Shown here in pieces: positions 4,327 through 5,622 of a DNA stretch of 5,622 nucleotides; within the stretch, counting starts at the first letter, position 1; every line of letters begins with the position of its first letter. Source of the stretch: Pseudorhodobacter antarcticus (lineage in GTDB: Bacteria > Pseudomonadota > Alphaproteobacteria > Rhodobacterales > Rhodobacteraceae). A program made the position numbers and the translations under genes. The notes beneath the pieces were generated by a model. The model was not told the origin of the DNA. It did no database searches and saw nothing but the letters and a program-made list of their open reading frames with translations. The stretch is taken from positions 1 through 5,622 of the forward strand of contig CAMAWZ010000171.1 of assembly GCA_945861995.1 (NCBI GenBank), given 5' to 3'.

Positions 4327-5196
4327 ATGCCCCCCCCTGTAGTTCTGATCGTTGGCAGTTTGCACTACGATATCATGGTTGAAGCGCCACATTTGCCCCG
4401 CAAAGATGAAACCGCCGTCGGTACGCGCTGGTTTCCCAAATTCGGCGGCAAGGGGGGCAATCAGGCCTTGGCAGTGGTGCGCGCGGGCGGGCACAGCCGA
4501 ATGTTCGGCGCCATAGGTCATGATGATTTTGGCCTTTATATGCGCGCCGCGCTTAAGGTTGGCGGAGTGCAAGACGATTTCGTGGCCACATTGCCCTCCG
4601 TGACGTCAGGAATAAGCGTGGCAATTGTCGACGCGCAGGGTGATTATGCCGCGACCATCGTTTCGGGCGCGAACCTACATATAAACGCCGCTGCGCTGCA
4701 AGATGACGCAGTGTGGCAAGACGTGGCATTGTTGGTGTTGCAAAACGAAGTGCCTGAGGCGGTGAATATTGCAGCAGCCCTGCAGGCCCGCGCGCGCGGC
4801 ATTCGCACAGTGCTCAATGCGGCCCCCACCCGCGCCTTGGCAACTGATCTGATTGCCCTTGTCGATCTGTTGATCGTCAACGCCGTTGAGGCGGAAATGA
4901 TGGGTGCAAACACCGTTTGCTGTTTGCACAGCGCGGCAGATGCAGCGCGCCATCTTGCCGCGAAGTTCGAATCGGTGATTGTAACTGCCGGCAGCAAAGG
5001 TTTGGCCGCTGTTGCCCCTGATGATACGGTGCTCACTCTTCCCGCGCAAAAGGTGGTGGCCCTATCTAGCCACGGCGCGGGAGATGCCTTTATCGGCACG
5101 CTGTGTTCCGCACTTGTCCAAGGCGCGGCGTTGGATCAGGCGGCCACAATCGCATCGCATGCCGCAGCCTTGCATGTCAGCAGGCCTAACGCCTGA
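4327..5196 (+). CDS. PfkB-family carbohydrate kinase, ribokinase-like
   Basis: The 289-residue cytoplasmic kinase should transfer phosphate from ATP to a sugar hydroxyl. The N-terminus VLIVGSLHYDIMV (residues 5-17) is the sugar-binding first strand, GGKGGNQALAVVRAGG (40-55) is the first PfkB signature, in its ribokinase form, and LQNEVP (138-143) and NAVEAE (185-190, the N-x-x-E region) follow. TAGSKG (220-225) and SSHGAGDAF (247-255) form the ATP/anion-hole site with Asp253 as catalytic base. SSHGAGD replaces the more usual DTTGAGD, but the GAGD core is intact. The GGKGGNQ form argues against 2-keto-3-deoxygluconate kinase and for a ribokinase-like substrate, which remains unknown. It is the second gene of the RpiR operon. 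Eight consecutive C bases follow the start codon. The C-terminus ends shortly after HVSRP, a little earlier than many relatives, and an insertion sequence begins about ten bases after the stop, so slight truncation is possible. Confidence 0.9.
   Translation: MPPPVVLIVGSLHYDIMVEAPHLPRKDETAVGTRWFPKFGGKGGNQALAVVRAGGHSRMFGAIGHDDFGLYMRAALKVGGVQDDFVATLPSVTSGISVAIVDAQGDYAATIVSGANLHINAAALQDDAVWQDVALLVLQNEVPEAVNIAAALQARARGIRTVLNAAPTRALATDLIALVDLLIVNAVEAEMMGANTVCCLHSAADAARHLAAKFESVIVTAGSKGLAAVAPDDTVLTLPAQKVVALSSHGAGDAFIGTLCSALVQGAALDQAATIASHAAALHVSRPNA
4330..4337 (+). repeat. C8 homopolymer directly after the kinase start codon
   Basis: Eight C bases encode residues 2-4 (three prolines, the last from CCT). 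A gain or loss of one base would end translation early, so the tract is a potential slippage point. Confidence 0.7.
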
Positions 5197-5262
5197 TGCG
5201 TGCCCGGGCGCTGTCAGGGGAGAACTCTTGACCGAAGCGATCTGGCTGCTTAGCCTCCTCGA
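5197..5262 (+). other. Kinase-IS junction and transposase leader
   Basis: After the kinase stop there are about ten bases, including the palindrome GCCCGGGC (5202-5209), before the presumed IS left end. The remaining 47 or so bases are the untranslated left end of the IS, with only a weak ribosome binding site before the ATG at 5263. No terminator for the RpiR-kinase operon is visible. Confidence 0.4.
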
Positions 5263-5622
5263 ATGACCAAGCCGAGCCCATTTCGCTACTTCAAAACCAG
5301 CCCTGAAATCATCCGCCTTGTGGTGATGCTCTATGTCAGTTACCCGCTGTCGCTGCGCAACGTCGCGGGCCTCCTACATGAACGCGATATAGAGATCCGC
5401 CATGAGACCGTCCGGTTTTGGTGGAACCGCTTCGGACCGATTTTCGCGGCCGACATCCGCCGGAAACAGATAGAGCGGATGCGGTCCTTGCCCCACTGGC
5501 GTTGGTATTGGGATGAGGTTTTCGTGAAGATCAACGGCATCACGCACTACATTTAGCGCGCGGTCGATCACGCAGAGGAAGTGCTGGAGGCTTACGTCTC
5601 AAACAAACGAGACCGTAAAGCC
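5207..5622 (+). mobile_element. IS6-family insertion sequence, left part (runs off window)
   Basis: The transposase is of IS6/IS26 type. The sequence GGCGCTGTC at 5207-5215 resembles the start of IS6-family terminal repeats (GGCACTGTT and similar) and lies 56 bases before the transposase ATG, a normal distance for this family, so the left end is placed there. The right end, the other terminal repeat and any 8-bp target duplication are outside the window. Codon use inside is more GC-rich than in the neighbouring kinase, as expected for acquired DNA. Confidence 0.6.
5263..5622 (+). pseudogene. IS6-family transposase, interrupted by amber codon (partial)
   Basis: The frame opens with MTKPSPFRYFKTSPEIIRL, the hallmark start of alphaproteobacterial IS6 transposases, followed by a helix-turn-helix region (about 29-55, LSLRNVAGLLHERDIEIRHE) and RFWWNRFGP (51-59). 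WRWYWDEVFVKI (79-90) carries the first catalytic aspartate of the DDE triad (Asp84). After HYI (residue 97) a TAG at 5554-5556 replaces the tryptophan found in relatives (HYLWRAVDH). The same frame continues as RAVDHAEEVLEAYVSNKRDRKA to the window edge, which is clearly still transposase. A single TGG-to-TAG change is the simplest explanation. The normal length is about 230-240 residues, and the other two catalytic residues lie outside. Unless the stop is suppressed, this copy makes no active transposase. Confidence 0.85.

Noticed and set aside
4644..5099. Minus-strand 151-residue frame opposite the kinase
   Set aside because: It is an Ala/Arg-rich shadow of a GC-rich gene with no start signals.
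4327..5196. 2-keto-3-deoxygluconate kinase completing the altronate route
   Set aside because: The GGKGGNQ signature is of ribokinase type, and the gene is paired with RpiR rather than with the dehydratase.
1..5622. CRISPR array, tRNA, rRNA, riboswitch or toxin-antitoxin pair
   Set aside because: No regularly spaced repeats, cloverleaf sequences, long structured leaders or small paired genes were found on either strand.

Overview
The window looks like an accessory sugar-acid catabolism region of an alphaproteobacterium, most likely a Rhodobacterales (Roseobacter-type) genome. That placement rests on base composition, protein style and the combination of FCD-type GntR, fused UxaA-like dehydratase, RpiR regulator, PfkB kinase and an IS6-type insertion sequence. 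No species can be named from this sequence alone.

Layout. Positions 1-1272 (minus strand) hold two overlapping genes read leftwards: a GntR/FCD regulator (1272-532) and, coupled to it through an ATGA overlap, the first 178 codons of a xylose-isomerase-like TIM-barrel sugar isomerase/epimerase that runs off the left edge. A short divergent control region (1273-1344) carries a strong minus-strand promoter whose -10 box lies inside a perfect 12-bp palindrome. It is followed on the plus strand by a full-length altronate/galactarate-type dehydratase of the UxaA family (1345-2856). Positions 2857-3463 contain no intact gene. They hold a decayed C-terminus of a COG3618 lactonase (amidohydrolase) on the minus strand, a second unassigned minus-strand coding remnant, and then a regulatory stretch. 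Positions 3464-5196 are a two-gene plus-strand operon: an RpiR/MurR-type regulator with a SIS domain and a ribokinase-like PfkB sugar kinase. From about 5207 to the right edge lies the left part of an IS6-family insertion sequence whose transposase is broken by an in-frame amber codon.

How the genes fit together. The left half (isomerase/epimerase, GntR regulator, dehydratase, dead lactonase) resembles a sugar-acid pathway: lactone opening, epimerisation or isomerisation, then dehydration to a 2-keto-3-deoxy acid. The GntR protein is probably the local repressor. The loss of the lactonase suggests the route is being trimmed or rewired. The right half (RpiR plus kinase) is a separate phosphorylated-sugar module. 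The RpiR protein probably senses a sugar phosphate, perhaps the product of the kinase. Its other expected partners (transporter, further enzymes) are absent on the left and would have to lie beyond the insertion sequence.

I see no clearly undescribed system. The most interesting points are the predicted leaderless, palindrome-embedded promoter of the GntR gene, the layered gene decay between the two modules, the C8 tract directly after the kinase start codon, and the amber-interrupted transposase.
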